The position numbers and the translations under genes were made by a program. A model generated the notes under the pieces. It had not been told where the DNA came from, made no database searches, and was given only the letters and a program-made list of their open reading frames with translations. From Anthostomella pinea (Eukaryota > Ascomycota > Sordariomycetes > Xylariales > Xylariaceae): a stretch of 64,000 bases of DNA. Where the stretch lies: assembly GCA_963556695.1 (NCBI GenBank), contig CAUWAG010000010.1:5642001-5706000 (forward strand), in the 5' to 3' direction. Below are positions 1 through 13,178 of the stretch, one piece after another (position 1 is the stretch's first letter; the number at the start of each line of letters is the position of its first letter).

Positions 1-2190
1 GGCCGACGGACGGATGGCTGGTGGTGTTCTTGTGTATATGTAACAGCCATGTTATGGGAAGCGTTAAAGCGGAAGTGTTTACTAGAGCAGAGCCATGGAA
101 AGAATGAAATGCCTGCATGGCGTGGAGGTTTTCCCAGCCCGGGCTTCGCTCAGGCTGCCTAGACGAAGAGGATATATGTGGATAGACGAGTCAATGAACA
201 AATTCCTATAAACATACCTTTCATGTGGCAGACAGGAGACTGCGTCTTTGTGATCACGGACTCCAGGACTGTTCCTAGCTGTACGTGCTCGGCTCCCGCC
301 CGCCTCACACCTTCAGTAAGAGCCGATATACTCGACTGGATGTAGCCCGATATGGGTTCAATGGCGGAAAGAAGAAGAAGAGGCACCATCAAATGAGTTT
401 TTCCCGCAAGTGCACGGGTGTCAGTGTCAGTGAGGAACGTTGAATTTTGAGTTCAGCCGCAGCATCGGAAAGTTTAGGGGTCGGTTCAGTCCTCGGTCTT
501 ACACGCATACCTAGCACAGGTCCCACGATGGGCGCCGGCAGCCGGGACATGGCGGCATTACTCGTTGCTATGGAATGGACAGATTGCACTTTGTGTATCT
601 TCCCTTCTTTTAAAGCCGGATTGGGGCCAACGTACCTATGTATGTATGTATGTATGTATGTATGTATGTATCGTGAGAAAGACAGTTGGCATAAAGATCA
701 CCGTTCATGAAGTTGGTATGTCCGTGGTGTCGTAGAGGCTCTTAGGCCCTGTGTGGATGAGCGAGCCCTGATAAGTTAGCTGAGATGGCGGCTTGTAGAC
801 GGGTGGACGATCTGTATAGTCATTGCCAGTTTTCGAGGCGAGCATTTGATGCAGGGTGCTCAATACTTAGTAGTGTCAGAATGGCACGCTCAACCGGCAT
901 CAGATAAGTCAGGTAGAGGTATGAATGGTCTTATATTGAAGAGGGTGGCTTTTCCGCAAGAGCCGATTTCCTGGAAGACGCAAACTCAGCTATATACCTA
1001 CCGGTGGTGGAGGCTAGACACGGTTGGTGTTAATTAGGCTAGTGTATCTTTGTGAGTATAGATTAGGGAGCCCTCTACAGATCACAGCACTGGGCCACGT
1101 GGTGAGAGTGAATTGCATGTACTGTATTGGGGGTGGGCGTGAGCCACTCGAAGGAGGCCTGGCTTCCCCGTGCGTGGTCCCGTAGCCAGGCCGCCTTGGA
1201 AGCAGCCCACCATTAAAGTAAAAACCAGTACCTATCCCTGCCTACCAAACAAACCACCCAGTTGATATCCTCCACTCCATCCAATGCGCGAGGGACGGCG
1301 GGCGGGTGAAATCGCGACCGTTGCGTGCCCCCCGCGGCCCCGTACAACGGTTGTGAGATGAGGAGAGGAAGTTATCCTCCCGTTCCACGGCCTGGCAGAG
1401 ATCCCTTTTATAAGACGCTGCTGGGCCGTGCGCTGCCTAGCCCTAGTGCTGGCCTGTAGAACAAATCATATGCGGAAGTCATGGGTGAAAAGAGGGAATG
1501 AAGGGGATGGACAGCAGCAAGTGATGGGACGTGAAGGGACCTCTGGCCCTGGATTACTGTGAATCCCGTAGATCTGATACGACCGCTACACTACGCCCAT
1601 ACATATCGTCATGTCTCTCGAACTACAGCCCAGTAAGTAAGACGTGTTGGTATTCGACAGATACCAACCCCCAGCGTGAGCAGGCATGGTTTCTGGATGG
1701 TGGCCTGCGTGCGCCCAAAGATCGACGTCGAGCGCGCAGAACAAATTCACTTACAGGGCGATTATTCATACATACATGTATGTTAAGTCCCTTATCCCAT
1801 CGAACTGCAAGCTATTGCATCCCAAAGCTCAGAGCCGGAAATGGTTAGTGGCAGAAGGGACATCACATGATGGCCAGGTTCATGATGTATATCAATAGGG
1901 GGGTTGCTGAGATGATGACGCATCTAGGGCTGCGCCGCCAGACGGGGAGATTTGGGGAATGTCGTGAGGACCCTCGCTCCTGGTGGAGTGCGATCAAGAA
2001 CCGAGAAAGGCGTGAAGATATAGCCTAGCTGGATATAGGGACATTAAGCAAACAAACAGTCTCGACGGACCGTTGGCATTATATAGATCTCCTCGGATAT
2101 GACTAACTGATCACATAGACACGAGCAGCGTCAGGTGGTAGGCTCGCGATAATGTAATCATACAGGATATATCTGCAACGCAGGCGGTCA
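1..2190. other. gene-free stretch
   Basis: I find no convincing gene here. The open frames are short, mostly begin at non-ATG codons and resemble nothing I know. The stretch holds one tetranucleotide microsatellite and, near 1190–1440, pyrimidine-rich and GC-rich patches of the kind seen in fungal promoters. It is the 3' flank of the VPS3 gene. Confidence 0.5.
637..671. repeat. (TATG)n microsatellite
   Basis: About nine uninterrupted TATG units. It is a simple repeat in non-coding DNA; an open frame crosses it but has no other support. Confidence 0.95.
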
Positions 2191-5100
2191 TCAACTTTCA
2201 ACATCCGGCCCTTTCTCGTCGATCCTCACTATCAGCTCATACTGAACCTTGAGATTCTGAGCAGAGCTCAGTGATCTGGCAACCGTCGTTTCGTTCTTCT
2301 CGACGAAAATGTTCCGCAGCGCCTTGACCAAGAAGCCAGCCACTAGATCAACACTCCAACTGTCCGGTATCACCGATAACACATCGCCGACGTCGAACCA
2401 GCTACCAAACTTCTCGAGAAGCAGCCCTGTCTGCTCCACTCGGTCGCTGATATCCTCAAGTTTGAGAAACTCGCCAAGCAAGGCACGGAAAAGTCGGGCC
2501 TGCTGGTCTTGCGTGGGCGGCATGCTCTCACGGCGCTTTGGTGCTTTGAGGTTTTCGGGACCCGCTGGTGGTTGGCTTTGGGGTTGGGCTTGGTATATGC
2601 TATAGATGCTTGCACCGCCGCGGAAGCAGTACGAAACGGCTGTATCGTAGTCCCCCAGACGATGCACGAGAAGGCGCAACGCATCCTCATGCTTCCGCTC
2701 CCGTCCATCAAGGATGATGGTCTCTGGTACGAGAAGGTCCTCGGCGGTGCTGCTAAGGCTTGCGATGCGATCCCTAATAGCTGCAGAGTCGTAGTCATAG
2801 CTGCCGCCGAGGAGCTGGAGAAACCGTAGTCGGCTGTGCCATGCTTCATCGTTGGCCGGGGCATTATCTGTCAAAAATTGGCGGTAGGTAGGTTTCGGGG
2901 GCTGAAGAGCGCGGTAAGTTGAATACGTGGACATGACGACTTCCCGAGCCTCTGAAGACGCCTCGAGGCGATGTATGACGATGTCCAGATAGTAACTGAT
3001 CAGCTCGTTGACATAAACAGTGTGACCCTTGCCGAATACGAGGAACTCCAAGTAATACTTGACAGCGTTCGGAGCGTCGCGCTTAAGAAGTTCGACGACG
3101 TAGGTGGGCTCGAATTTTGGTGCGCGACCTTTGTCTTCGGCAAACACCTGGACACCAAGCTTCGGGTTGCGATTGGCTAGCCATATTCCATACTCCTGCA
3201 CCAGTGCTTGGTTGCTGATCTTTATCAGGTATTCGCGCACGCGTTGCTCACCGTCGCGGAACTCGTCCCCGTCGTCTCTTTCCCCCTCGACGATACGCCT
3301 CCACGTGGAGAGCACTTCTTGAGCCATCTTCCGGCTCTGGTAAAGTCTGCTCAGCACAAACAGTCGGTGGTAGGACTCAATCAACGTCTCAGCCCTGTCG
3401 AAACAGTCCACCCCGCTATCAACGAGCTCGTACAGTTCTGCACGTATAGATCGTCCCTTGGCTAAGCCCGGCGGTGAATGCTGGTCGATTTCTAGGAGCA
3501 CCGCAAGCAGAGCCGCATCAACCGTACGGAAGACCTCGTTCTCATCTGGCACACTCCCGAAGCCCTTTTTTCGTCTCCAAGCTGTCAGGAACCGTCTCAG
3601 AAAGTGAAGCACAGGCTGAGCCAATGCACTCAAAGTCGTATTGACCTTGTCAAAGTCCCTACTGGAGATGAAATCTTCGGCGGTGGTTTTTACTCCCCCG
3701 AAGGCCCATATTCCCCGTCTTGTCTCAATCACCTCGTTGCGGACCCCGGGTATGAGTGAGAGGATGACTCGAGGGTCAAGGAGACTGTCAACCAAGATTT
3801 CCTCCATGGCTCGAAGCTCTTGCTCTGAGAAAGAGCCATCTTCCGACTTCAAGAAACTCGTCAGCAATAAGATACCCGCTCGTTGTCGCACATAGCTGAA
3901 AGTCAGGAATTCCAGTTCAGATTTGGCATCACGCCCGCGAAACGAATTCAGGATCTTAAACAGCTCCCGTCGTTCCTCGGTTGTCTGGTTTGATACAGAA
4001 TTGGCCGCCTCAAGTTGAGCCTCTAGCTGCAGAATTAAAGGGTTACGGATAGCCCACCAGATATGTGGTCCGGACCAAACTGCCAAACGTGCTGTGCTTC
4101 CTGCCAATCGACGAGCAAAATCTTCTTCCTCGGTCTTGCGAGTTGCTTGCCAGCCCTCTGGTAATGACTCGTCACTCTGAAAATCATTGTCCCTATCAAA
4201 GAGCGCCCTCTCCTTGGACATCATCTCCATAGACTGAGCCGTCCTAGAGTCAGCGCTCTTGAGAGACATTGTAGACGCGGCTAGGCTGCTCGTTGAGAAT
4301 GGGACGAATCTGCGCCGGCAAAGTTTCTCAAAAATCTCTTGGAAATGTGTATCGTCTGCGCCTAGAAACGAGCGAACCCCTAAACTCTGCGGAGATTTGA
4401 CCTTTGTCGTGCCAGTATCTGGTGGTTCAAGCCAGTGTTTAGATGGCTCATTCTCAGCCGCGTCTAGATCCCAGCGTTGGATCTCTAGGCCGTAGTGGAG
4501 ACCATCTGCAAATTCCCTACTCGTCGACGCAAGAACATAACCCTCCTCCTCGGGGCCAAGGGGGTCCATGCGAGATGAAGATAAGTCAGCGGAGCCTCCA
4601 TCAACGATGATCTCCTTAGGATAACGATCGAATTCGATAGTAGGCCTCGTCGGGTCCCCGTCCAAGTTCACAAAGATGCCAATGCCAGGCTCCAAGGGCC
4701 CAGTTCCAGTGACTAGCAGGAATTCTTCCGGGGTCGGAGAGACGATATGCGGCTTGAGAAAGACTGGTCCAGGTCTGCCAGCCGCCGCGGCCCGCGTTGG
4801 TCGACTCTCATTCGGTCCTTCTGATGTCGTTGTCTCTGGCGTCACGGTGTCATCTGGTGGGCCAGGGCTCGCAACTGATTCTAGCGGAGTTGCCTGTTGA
4901 AATACTGGCTCTTCCGCCTCAGCAGCCTGTTGCTCCTGTCTCCGACCAACGCTTGAGATCAAGTTGCCCAAGCTAGTCCCCCTCCGGTGAGCGGGAGGAT
5001 CAGGGCTTCCAGTCTGCGTACGAGCCTGCGCAGACGAGTTACTTCGTAGTAGGCCGCCCCCTGTGGTCCCGGAAATGTCCTGGGCCTGGCCAACAATGTT

Positions 5101-5882
5101 ACCAGGCTGTCCCTCATCTAGAGAGGATATTGACATCAATGGGATTTTCAGTTGTCGGTCAATCTCCAACAAGGCATAGCCTCTCGAGTCGGCCACACAC
5201 GCTATGGTGTCTCTCCTCACGGATAATCTGCTCCCTGCAAAGTCGATCTTCTTGATAACACGAGCATCTTCAGCTATCCTGACGACCTGTATCTTCCTAT
5301 TTAAGGAAAGCAAGATAGGGACCCCATTCGACTCTCGTCCGCCATATTCGAGAGTCAGCTCATTGAGGTCTAGTCCACCTATCCAATTGCAGTTCTTGAC
5401 TTGTAAGGATCCAAACACAGGACTCAGTTCTGGTAGCGAGTAGAAGGTGACGGTCGAGTTGCACAAGATGCAGGCCTTTCCCACCACAGGAAGCAATAAT
5501 ATCTCTTGCACACCAGGTCGCGTAGAATTCGCAGCTCCAGCAGGTTCGGAGTAGGCGGGTTTCAGCCTCGAGGCAAGTATGAAGGTCGGCGTGCCGGTAG
5601 TGTCTGCCGGATCTGAGGGTATCTGGACGAAGTGTAGGAGCTCCGAGTCGGAGGTTCCCACGTAAAGATTGCGATCTTGATGCAACGGTGAATTAGTTTA
5701 GATACATAGACGACTAAGGCCCGTATGGGGCGCACACCTAGATATTCCACACAATTGATCTTGATGTCGTCCCTGGTGCCATCTTCGGACAGCGGGAGGT
5801 CTGCGAACAGGGTGCGAAGGACGAATGGACCAACTCCTAGCTGGCTGCGCGGGCTGGGATCACTGTGCGCAATGGAAGCCAT
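2191..5882 (-). CDS. vps3: Vps3-like CORVET subunit (TGFBRAP1/Vps39 family)
   Basis: Predicted 1209-aa subunit of the CORVET tethering complex, which links Rab5-type GTPases to endosome fusion. Two exons: 5882–5738 and 5675–2191, with a 62-bp intron. The join restores the CNH-domain core EYLDRNLYVGTSDSELLHF (~residues 46–64). Order: N-terminal CNH beta-propeller-like domain with a low-complexity insert rich in Ser, Thr, Gly and Pro (roughly residues 230–360), a helical Vps39_1-like middle (LYELVDSGVDCFDRAETLIE), and a C-terminal clathrin-repeat/Vps39_2-like region containing RLGDYDTAVSYCFRGGASIY. Length suits fungal Vps3. Vps39 of HOPS is the nearest alternative, but the CNH signature and layout resemble the TGFBRAP1/Vps3 branch. 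The start ATG is the only upstream Met that joins in phase. The CASP gene diverges from it. Confidence 0.85.
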
Positions 5883-6384
5883 AGTTGGGGCGACAACATC
5901 ATAGGGTTCGCCGTTTGCTCATAATGGTGTCGCGCAATTGTAGGAGCGATGTGAAGTAGATTCAATTGGCAGCCTGGAGGAATAGGATGCGTGAGGCTGC
6001 GGGTGGAGAGCTCGATGCAGTGTAGGGCTGCCCCCAGGTGCTCCCTAAATAGATCTCCAGTGATCATGCAGCGCTACGAATAGCCGCTGCAGCGCCGCCA
6101 ACACGAGCTCCCGGACCCCTGCCACGCTACCCCCTCGGGCTGTGTCTCTCCATTGGTTGACCAGCGTCAGCGACAGGAACGAACACGTTCAACCTTACCT
6201 CCTGGCTTAGACGTTGACTAACATCGATGCCCCGTCGTCCAGCCCAATTGCTCTCGCCTGCCTTGATACCACGCGCACTGGAATACTCCCACTCCGAACC
6301 TCGAGTCGGCTTTCTGACCCAGCATCTGATGTTCCGATAAGTGCGGCAGGACCTGCCAGTGAGCCGAGACAGAGATCAGGGAAG
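5883..6384. promoter_or_regulatory. divergent promoter of vps3 and the CASP gene
   Basis: About 500 bp separate the two opposing start codons, so 5' leaders and control elements of both trafficking genes must lie here. I see no clear TATA box. Frames crossing it on both strands are upstream extensions of the flanking first exons. Confidence 0.6.
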
Positions 6385-8735
6385 ATGGCCGACGTGTCCG
6401 AGTATATTGCCATGGAGGCGCCCGAACCAGCGAAACCTCAGCCAGCTGATGGACATAATGCGACGGCGGCCACAGAGAATACGAATCAGTTCCAGCATGC
6501 CATATCGGCATGGAGGAGTACGCATCGCCACGGCGTCGTTGACTCTCTGTCCATTTACTGACGCCTGTGACAGACATCGATCTGACTTCTTTGATTTCCA
6601 CTCTCGATAACACTGCCTCGGACATAGTTACATACCAACGCGATTCCACTGTACAGCGGAAGGATCTCGCGCAAAAGACAAAAGACTTCAGGAAGCTAGA
6701 CGATGCGACCAAGTTGACTGAGATCAAGAGCCTCTTGAAGGGTGCGTAACCGACGAATCGAACGACAGCCTGGCACAGCCTACTAACACCACGTCTATAT
6801 ACAGCCTACCAGACATTCATCGATCTTCTGACGAACCACTCCAAGGCCACCAATTCTTCCTTCCTCCAAGTCTACTCAGCCCTGGAAAATGCGCCAGATC
6901 CATACCCACTTCTCGAGGCCTCCGTAGATGCCATGCTAGTCTCCGAAGACACTCTACCCAAGCTTACCGAAGAAAACCAACACCTGCAAACCAACATCAC
7001 CGACCTTACTTCGCAACTCGAGGAGACCGAATCGCGGCTGCAATCAGAGAGTGCAAACCGAAAGCAACTGGAAGGTAACCTCGAGAGCAAGGTCAAGGAA
7101 GTCGAGTCATCATGGACCGCTGTGCTGGATGAGAAGAAAGATAACTGGGAGGCAAAGGAGAAGGCGTTAGAGGAGAAGGCCGAGAGTCAGGAACGACTGA
7201 TCAACGAGATCAAGGCCAGCTACGAAGTCAACCAACGACTGAAGGGCTCCGAAGATGCCGACAACGAAGGGCATGGTGGGCATGTCTCGAGTGCTGAGTT
7301 GGAGATGGTTCACTCTGATCTGGAGCGGACTAGCACGCGGCTTGCCGAGGTTGAAGCTCGAAATGAACAACTGCGAATAGAACTCGCACAGTCCAAGTCG
7401 CAACTACCGGCGCAAGCACCGTCATTGGATGATGACCCAGGATATATGCGCATGAGATCTGAGAACTCGTCACTCATTCGGAAGCTGGACTCGGCGAGGG
7501 TCGAGAAGGAGGCCTTCAAGAGGGATATCGACTCCAAGTTACGTGGCTTGGAGAGAGAGGTTGGTCTCCTGAAAGAAGATCGCGACGGTTTAAAAGCGAA
7601 AGTCCAAAAGTGGCACGATTATGACGACGTCAAGCAAGAGCTTGAGGTCCTCAAAAGTATCGAGTTCGCCACCGGCGACGATGATGACGTTCTACTCAGC
7701 GCTGGGGCCGCTGCGAAGGGCAAGGGCGATACGCTGGAACAGTTGCTTTTAGCCAGAAACAAGAAGTTGAGCGATGAACTCACAATCTTGCGGGTGTCGC
7801 ATCAAGATCTTCAAAACCGATTGGAAAGCCTGCAGGAGGAATTATCGAGAACCAATGCTGATTTGGACAAATCACAAAACCTGAATACGCAGCTAGAGAA
7901 CGACCTGGCCAACCTACAGGCTGAGGGACAGAACGCATTCCCGTCTGGGGCTTCAATAGCCGGGACGTACACAAGATACGCACCATCAGTGGCACCCGGA
8001 AGACGAGGTGGGAGGACGTCTCCCACATCATCCATTATATCTGGATTTGATCCTCGCACCACGGGTGGTGAGCCTTATGGTGGTGGCTCGGGCATATTGC
8101 CGATGATCACAGCTCAACGCGACCGCTTCAAGAAGCGGAACTCGCAGCTCGAAGGCGAGCTTTCAGAAAGCCACCGAAATGTGTCCCAACTACGGCAGGA
8201 GATTGCTGCGCTGCAAAAGGATAACCTGCAGCTCTATGAAAAAACGCGTTACGTGTCGACCTACAATCGCGGGCCGTCGGCCTCCTCGTCATCGGCATAT
8301 TCTGCCATTCCAAATCCATCTACGGTATCCATCGGCACGGGGAATCCAGGGGTTGAGATGGACCGGTACAGGAAGGCATACGAATCAAACATCTCGCCGT
8401 TCGCGGCCTTTAGAGGGCGTGAGTCAGCAAGGGCCTACAAGCGAATGAGTTTCCCCGAAAGGGTGGTCTATTCGGTTACGCGGATGGTGATGGCGTCAAG
8501 GACGAGCCGGAATCTATTTGCAGCGTACTGTGTCGCACTGCATCTGCTTGTGTTCTTCTCGCTTTACTGGCTGGGCACCACGGATGTGGAACAGCACTCC
8601 AGCAACCTGAGCCAGGGTATAGCCGCTGCAGCAGCGGCGGGACCAGGAGGCGCCTCGGGCGGTAGAGCGGGATCCAATGGGCAGGCCGCGAAGCATGGGG
8701 ATTGGCAAGAAGAGGGCTTCAACGGACATCGATGA
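6385..8735 (+). CDS. coy1: CASP/Coy1 golgin
   Basis: Predicted 743-aa Golgi membrane golgin of the CASP family (CDP-alternatively-spliced product; yeast Coy1), implicated in intra-Golgi retrograde tethering. Exons 6385–6517, 6574–6741 and 6805–8735; both joins restore family-conserved text (AISAWRNIDLTSLI and SLLKAYQTFIDLLTNH). The protein opens with the conserved N-terminal region, continues as a long Glu/Lys/Leu-rich coiled coil to roughly residue 600, and ends with the CASP C-terminal domain: a juxtamembrane region, one hydrophobic anchor (AAYCVALHLLVFFSLYWLG) and a Gly/Ala-rich lumenal tail. The C-terminal anchor is typical of the family. It diverges from vps3. Family assignment is secure; the symbol is by analogy. 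Confidence 0.9.
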
Positions 8736-11700
8736 TGGCATTCTTGCGCAGGACTGCATTTTGCTGTATCATTACTGGCCCGGGATTTACATATATTAAC
8801 TGCACAATGCTGTGTGTCTACCTAATTACGAAAGTCCACGTAAGAAGAATCAAACCCAGAGTGAGTTTTGGATACGGTTCTTCATGCTGGAGCTTCTTTC
8901 AGCTATTGGATTCGGGCACTCTTACAGATACCCTCCCTGTCCCAGGACATTGTGACAACAGGATGATGTTTTGTTGACTTTGGACCAAAGGTGCTGCCGC
9001 CTGTACCTCGATGTCCTCGCGAAAAAGCAAGGAACAGGTGGGGAGAGTGACACGTTCGCCTTCCAATGCTGTCTGCTGGGTTGCCGTTACCTACCCTTTC
9101 ATCGCCACATCCGTGGCTCTACACCTCTGGGTGTGCTCAGAGTATCATAGAACAGAGCGAGGACACCCACCTGCCACCATCAAGCACTCGTCTGGGCGTA
9201 ATGGCCACCATCAGACTAACGGGTCCGGGGGACGTCCCTGAACCTTGGTTGCTTAATCTGAAGTCGACATCAGACCCAGACGAGTAGGCAAGTAGCCAGC
9301 CTCGACGAAGATCACAGGCCAACTTCGAAGCATCAGACCACAGATCAAGAAGACGTCTGGAACAACTGCGTGGCTACCAAGACGATATGACATCTATCTA
9401 TAAACAAGCACCGGTGGCACCCCCAAGGCCCAGGGTGACAGCGCCAAGAGCCAAGATCACGACATCTTGCGAGCCGCCACACCGGGTGCACACCAGAAGG
9501 TGGTACACGAATAGATTAGATACCTAAGACTTCAGGGCGGCGGGTAGATCGCGATGGGTCGCTGAAGAATACCACACCACACGAACCGCGGGGGATGGAC
9601 GCCTATGGTTGGTTTGATTGGGTGTCTTCGTCAACAACCTTGGAAGTTGGAGTCCATGCCGCGTCGTCTTCCCGCCGGCATGGCGCCTCGGGACGCGCTG
9701 GTTCGCTCGGTTGGGTGGCGAATCAGGATGGGCTGGTGTCTTGGGCCAGTAAGTGTCTATCTACGTATTGTATGTATGTATGTATACCTTATCTACGTGT
9801 CTGTCTGTGACAGTCCGCATGTATGTCTGACACTTTGACGCGTAGATGGACGGGGACCAGGACGCGGATACGAACCGAACCATGGAACCATGGACTTGCA
9901 GGTTACAGCTTCTATGTGCAGAAAGAATAACCGATATCAAAATTTTGATCCTCCATTAGGTACGCTTTTGAAGAAAGTTTGGTTGACGCCGCAGACAGGC
10001 GTGGCCACAGGTCCTACGAGATGGCGAATCCTCGACGCCTCGCTGGGCGAAGGGCCAATCGGGAGACGGGGTGTCTTTGAGGTGTCTTTTGGGTGCATGG
10101 GTGTTGGCTTTCTTCAACGTAGCAGGTGTATACGTCTACCTACATATGTACCCTACCATACACGTATTGTAGGCAGGCTGTAGGCAGGCTGTAGCTCAGG
10201 GCATGGAAACCGGCGAGCAACACTCGATCTCTGCAGCAGCCACGGGATGCGACGTTGCCTACCATACCTAAGGTACCTCATTCACCGATATTTGCCTCGT
10301 CATCTGTTCGTGGCACGAGCGAGACGCTTGCCAGGGCTGGGCTGGGAGTGTGTGGCAGGTAAGGCAAGAGAGGGAGGTAGGCTGGATGGATGGGCAAACC
10401 TGAATTCGCCTGAGAGGAGAGCGGAGGGGGGTGACATTCGGCCTGCCTGCATTAGACCATCTGCTAGAAAGCGGGCAAAATGCGACTATACTTCTCTTGC
10501 TAATTTCCCCTCTATGAATCTTGATGAACGCGCTTCTGTGTTTCTATTTCGGGCCCTTAACCGCCAGACTGGAGCCGGAAGACTGGCCTTCCAGATTAAT
10601 TAGCCCACCTTCTCTTGGGCTAATCCTGGTTTCTGACGCCACCCTGGCCATTATTTTTCTGGTTCTGCACGCAAGCGAGCACAGGCCCCGAATTCGAAAG
10701 CTTCTTTTTCTCTTCGTTCCACAGATTCGTTGGCGGATCGGCTATAGTCGCCTCGGATTAAGGGGGGTTGTTGATGGCTCTGGGTCGAGCTTTTCTACTA
10801 CCTAGATGCTGAAGTTTACTACTTTCTAGAGCTTTAGTTGCAAGCCTTCCTTGGCAATGATAACGAAGATGCCGACTCTTATTAGGCGAGCGGAGGAGAC
10901 GGAAGAGGAGCAAGATGTCGTGGGCTCATTTTGCACTAATGGTGCTGCAGTGCGACTACACACATTCCACTCATCCATAATCACGAGCCATATTGAGCTC
11001 TTCTTGCCCCAACCCCTTGCATGCAGTACGTCCGTGGCAATACTGCACTGCGGTCCACTGTCAACAGTCAACGAGGTGGGGTGGGACAGAGATATTCCGC
11101 CTCTTGCTTTCCCCATCTCACCTTATCTCCATCGGTAAGTTAAGTAGGTACCATGATCACCATCAAGATCTCAAGATGGCGATCTCTAGGGATGTTTGCC
11201 ATAGCCAGCGGCAACTCGGCGCTCTCAAACAGTAAGCGTTTTGCCGCTCCCCTCCCACGATACACCAGCGATAACGCCCACCAAGCGTTGAGCGGGTGGC
11301 CGAAGAGAAGGCGGCCCTGGCGCTTGCATCGTTGGTTGGACATGTTGCGGCCGACCAACCACACGTCGTCACCGCGCTATACCCCATGTCGAGCTACCCC
11401 TAGCTGCAGATCGCTTGGCCGTTCCACCCAGATACCCTTGTTCGAACCTCCACTCCTCCCGTCTTGTCTTCGATAGGGGTGTGGAGAGAGATCCGGCCAA
11501 TGGTCCCGTCCGCTGCGTCTAGCCACTTGATGTCCTATGGCTCTCGTCCACCGCAACATCTGCCGAGGGCGGCTGCCAACAAGCATGACCGTGGAGCTGC
11601 GCTTGGGTCGGACGGCTGCCACGGCACCATCACTGACCATGCCGCTTCGAGGTATAGTAGCCTGCGTTCTATACCTGCAGCCCATATCGTGGTAGCTAAT

Positions 11701-11947
11701 TTAGGACCCTGGAGAGGTCTCACACCCACATCGTCTGGCGTCTGCTGCCGGGACGAAGAAGACATGGGGGAGTATGGATGGCCGCTTCGACGTGTAGGTT
11801 GTGTAAGAAGTACATGCAGTTGCAATATAATAAATATACCTGCACCTCCTCAGCCTGCCGAGGAATCCTCCTACACACCACCTCCGAAACGTTCATCGTA
11901 TATATCTCTCTCTCCTCGGGAGATCGTTTCCTTTCACGTTTTCCTAC

Positions 11948-11997
<50 letters not shown>

Positions 11998-12231
11998 AGT
12001 CTTTTCTCTCTTTCCTTACCTCACTTTTCGTCATCCCATCTCTCCATCTGGGACGGGCTGCTTTGGGTTTCCTTTATTTGGTCGATAATTCATAAACGAC
12101 TGAGGCAACCACCATCGAATCCAATTGCAACTCCTCCCTCTCCACCTCCACCTCACCTCCTCGCCCCCAACTCAACCACCTCAGCTACCTCAACCAAATC
12201 CTCTACCACATACCGACTCAGACATATCAAG
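8736..12231. other. gene-free stretch: CASP 3' flank and DUF3455 5' flank
   Basis: I see no supported gene in these 3.5 kb. Reading frames are short and fragmentary up to about 11.4 kb. From 11464 a frame stays open for about 770 nt straight into the DUF3455 start codon, but its composition (Ser/Leu runs from the CT tract, no domain) argues that it is leader rather than coding. The last 300 bp are pyrimidine-rich, as in promoters and leaders of well-expressed fungal genes. Confidence 0.5.
11952..11993. repeat. (CT)21 tract in the DUF3455 5' flank
   Basis: Twenty-one perfect CT dinucleotides about 240 bp before the DUF3455 start codon. Such pyrimidine tracts are common near fungal transcription starts; a promoter role is inferred. 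Confidence 0.95.
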
Positions 12232-13178
12232 ATGCTTGTCTCGATATTACTCGCAGCGGCCTTGGGTGCCTCGTCCATCGTGGCTGCCCCGACGTGGCCG
12301 TCGCTCAACTGGGACGCAGCAAAGCCTGATGGACTCGAGACCGTATCGGAGTACTTCAACATGTTGGCACTGAAGGTGGAAGCCGGAAAGCAGCTGTCAT
12401 CAGCACCCGTCTGCGACATGTCGAAAGCCGTCATGCCCGTCGGTATGTCTCCTTCCTACCATATGCAGCACCCATTCCCTACGAATCGCCTCACTAATAT
12501 ACCGGCAGCACCCAAACCCCTAGCGACACCAACGGCAGGCCTGACCCTCAAGCACGTTGCCATCGGCCGGGGCACACAGAACTACACCTGCGACCTGAGC
12601 AACGCGACCGCCGTGCCGGCCCAGCTGGGCGCCGTCGCCACGCTCTTCAACGCCTCGTGCGTCGCGGCCACGTACCCGGACCTGCTGCACCTGCTGCCCA
12701 AGCTAGCACTGCAGTTCAACCTGACGCAGTCCGAGGTGGCCGAGGCCGAGCGCATGGGCCCGACCAACCTGATCATCTCGGGCCGCCACTTCTTCACCAA
12801 CACGACGACGCCCTTCTTTGACCTCGACGTCAGCGCGCAGTACCAGCTCGGCGCCGCCCCGTGCTCCAAGGACGCCACGGCTGATGCTCCTGCTGATGCA
12901 CCGAAGGGCCAGCAGGGCGAGGGCGCCGTCGCTTGGCTGCGGCTGCTGACGCGCGTGGGCGCCACGGGCGATCTGCAGGAGGTGTACCGCGTCGAGACGG
13001 CGGGCGGGAGCGCGCCGAAGACGTGCGTGGGCATGCCGGCTTCGTTTGAGGTGCAATATGCGGCACAGCGAGTTCACCCTTCCCACATCAAGAGTGGAAG
13101 GAAGCATATGCTAACTTTCACCGCAGATATTGGTTCTACGAAGGTCAGGTCCAGACAGCGACGCCGACGACATCATGA
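12232..13178 (+). CDS. secreted DUF3455 protein
   Basis: Predicted 273-aa secreted protein of the fungal DUF3455 family, often mislabelled malate dehydrogenase; its function is unknown. Exons 12232–12442, 12509–13067 and 13127–13178. Residues 1–19 form a signal peptide (Leu/Ala-rich core, cleavage near VAA/PTWP). Five Cys in the mature part and several N-glycosylation sequons (NYT, NAT, NAS, NLT, NTT) fit an extracellular protein. The last intron appears to use a GC donor (CA/GCGAGT) and ends CCGCAG after a CTAAC branch site. Only that join gives the family's closing YAAQYWFYEG text followed by a stop. The start was chosen because the signal peptide begins there, although the frame is open far upstream. 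Confidence 0.85.

Noticed and set aside
11464..12231. N-terminal extension of the DUF3455 protein
   Set aside because: Starting there would bury a clear signal peptide; the translated leader is Ser/Leu/Pro low-complexity without a domain. Kept as a finding, not annotated as coding.
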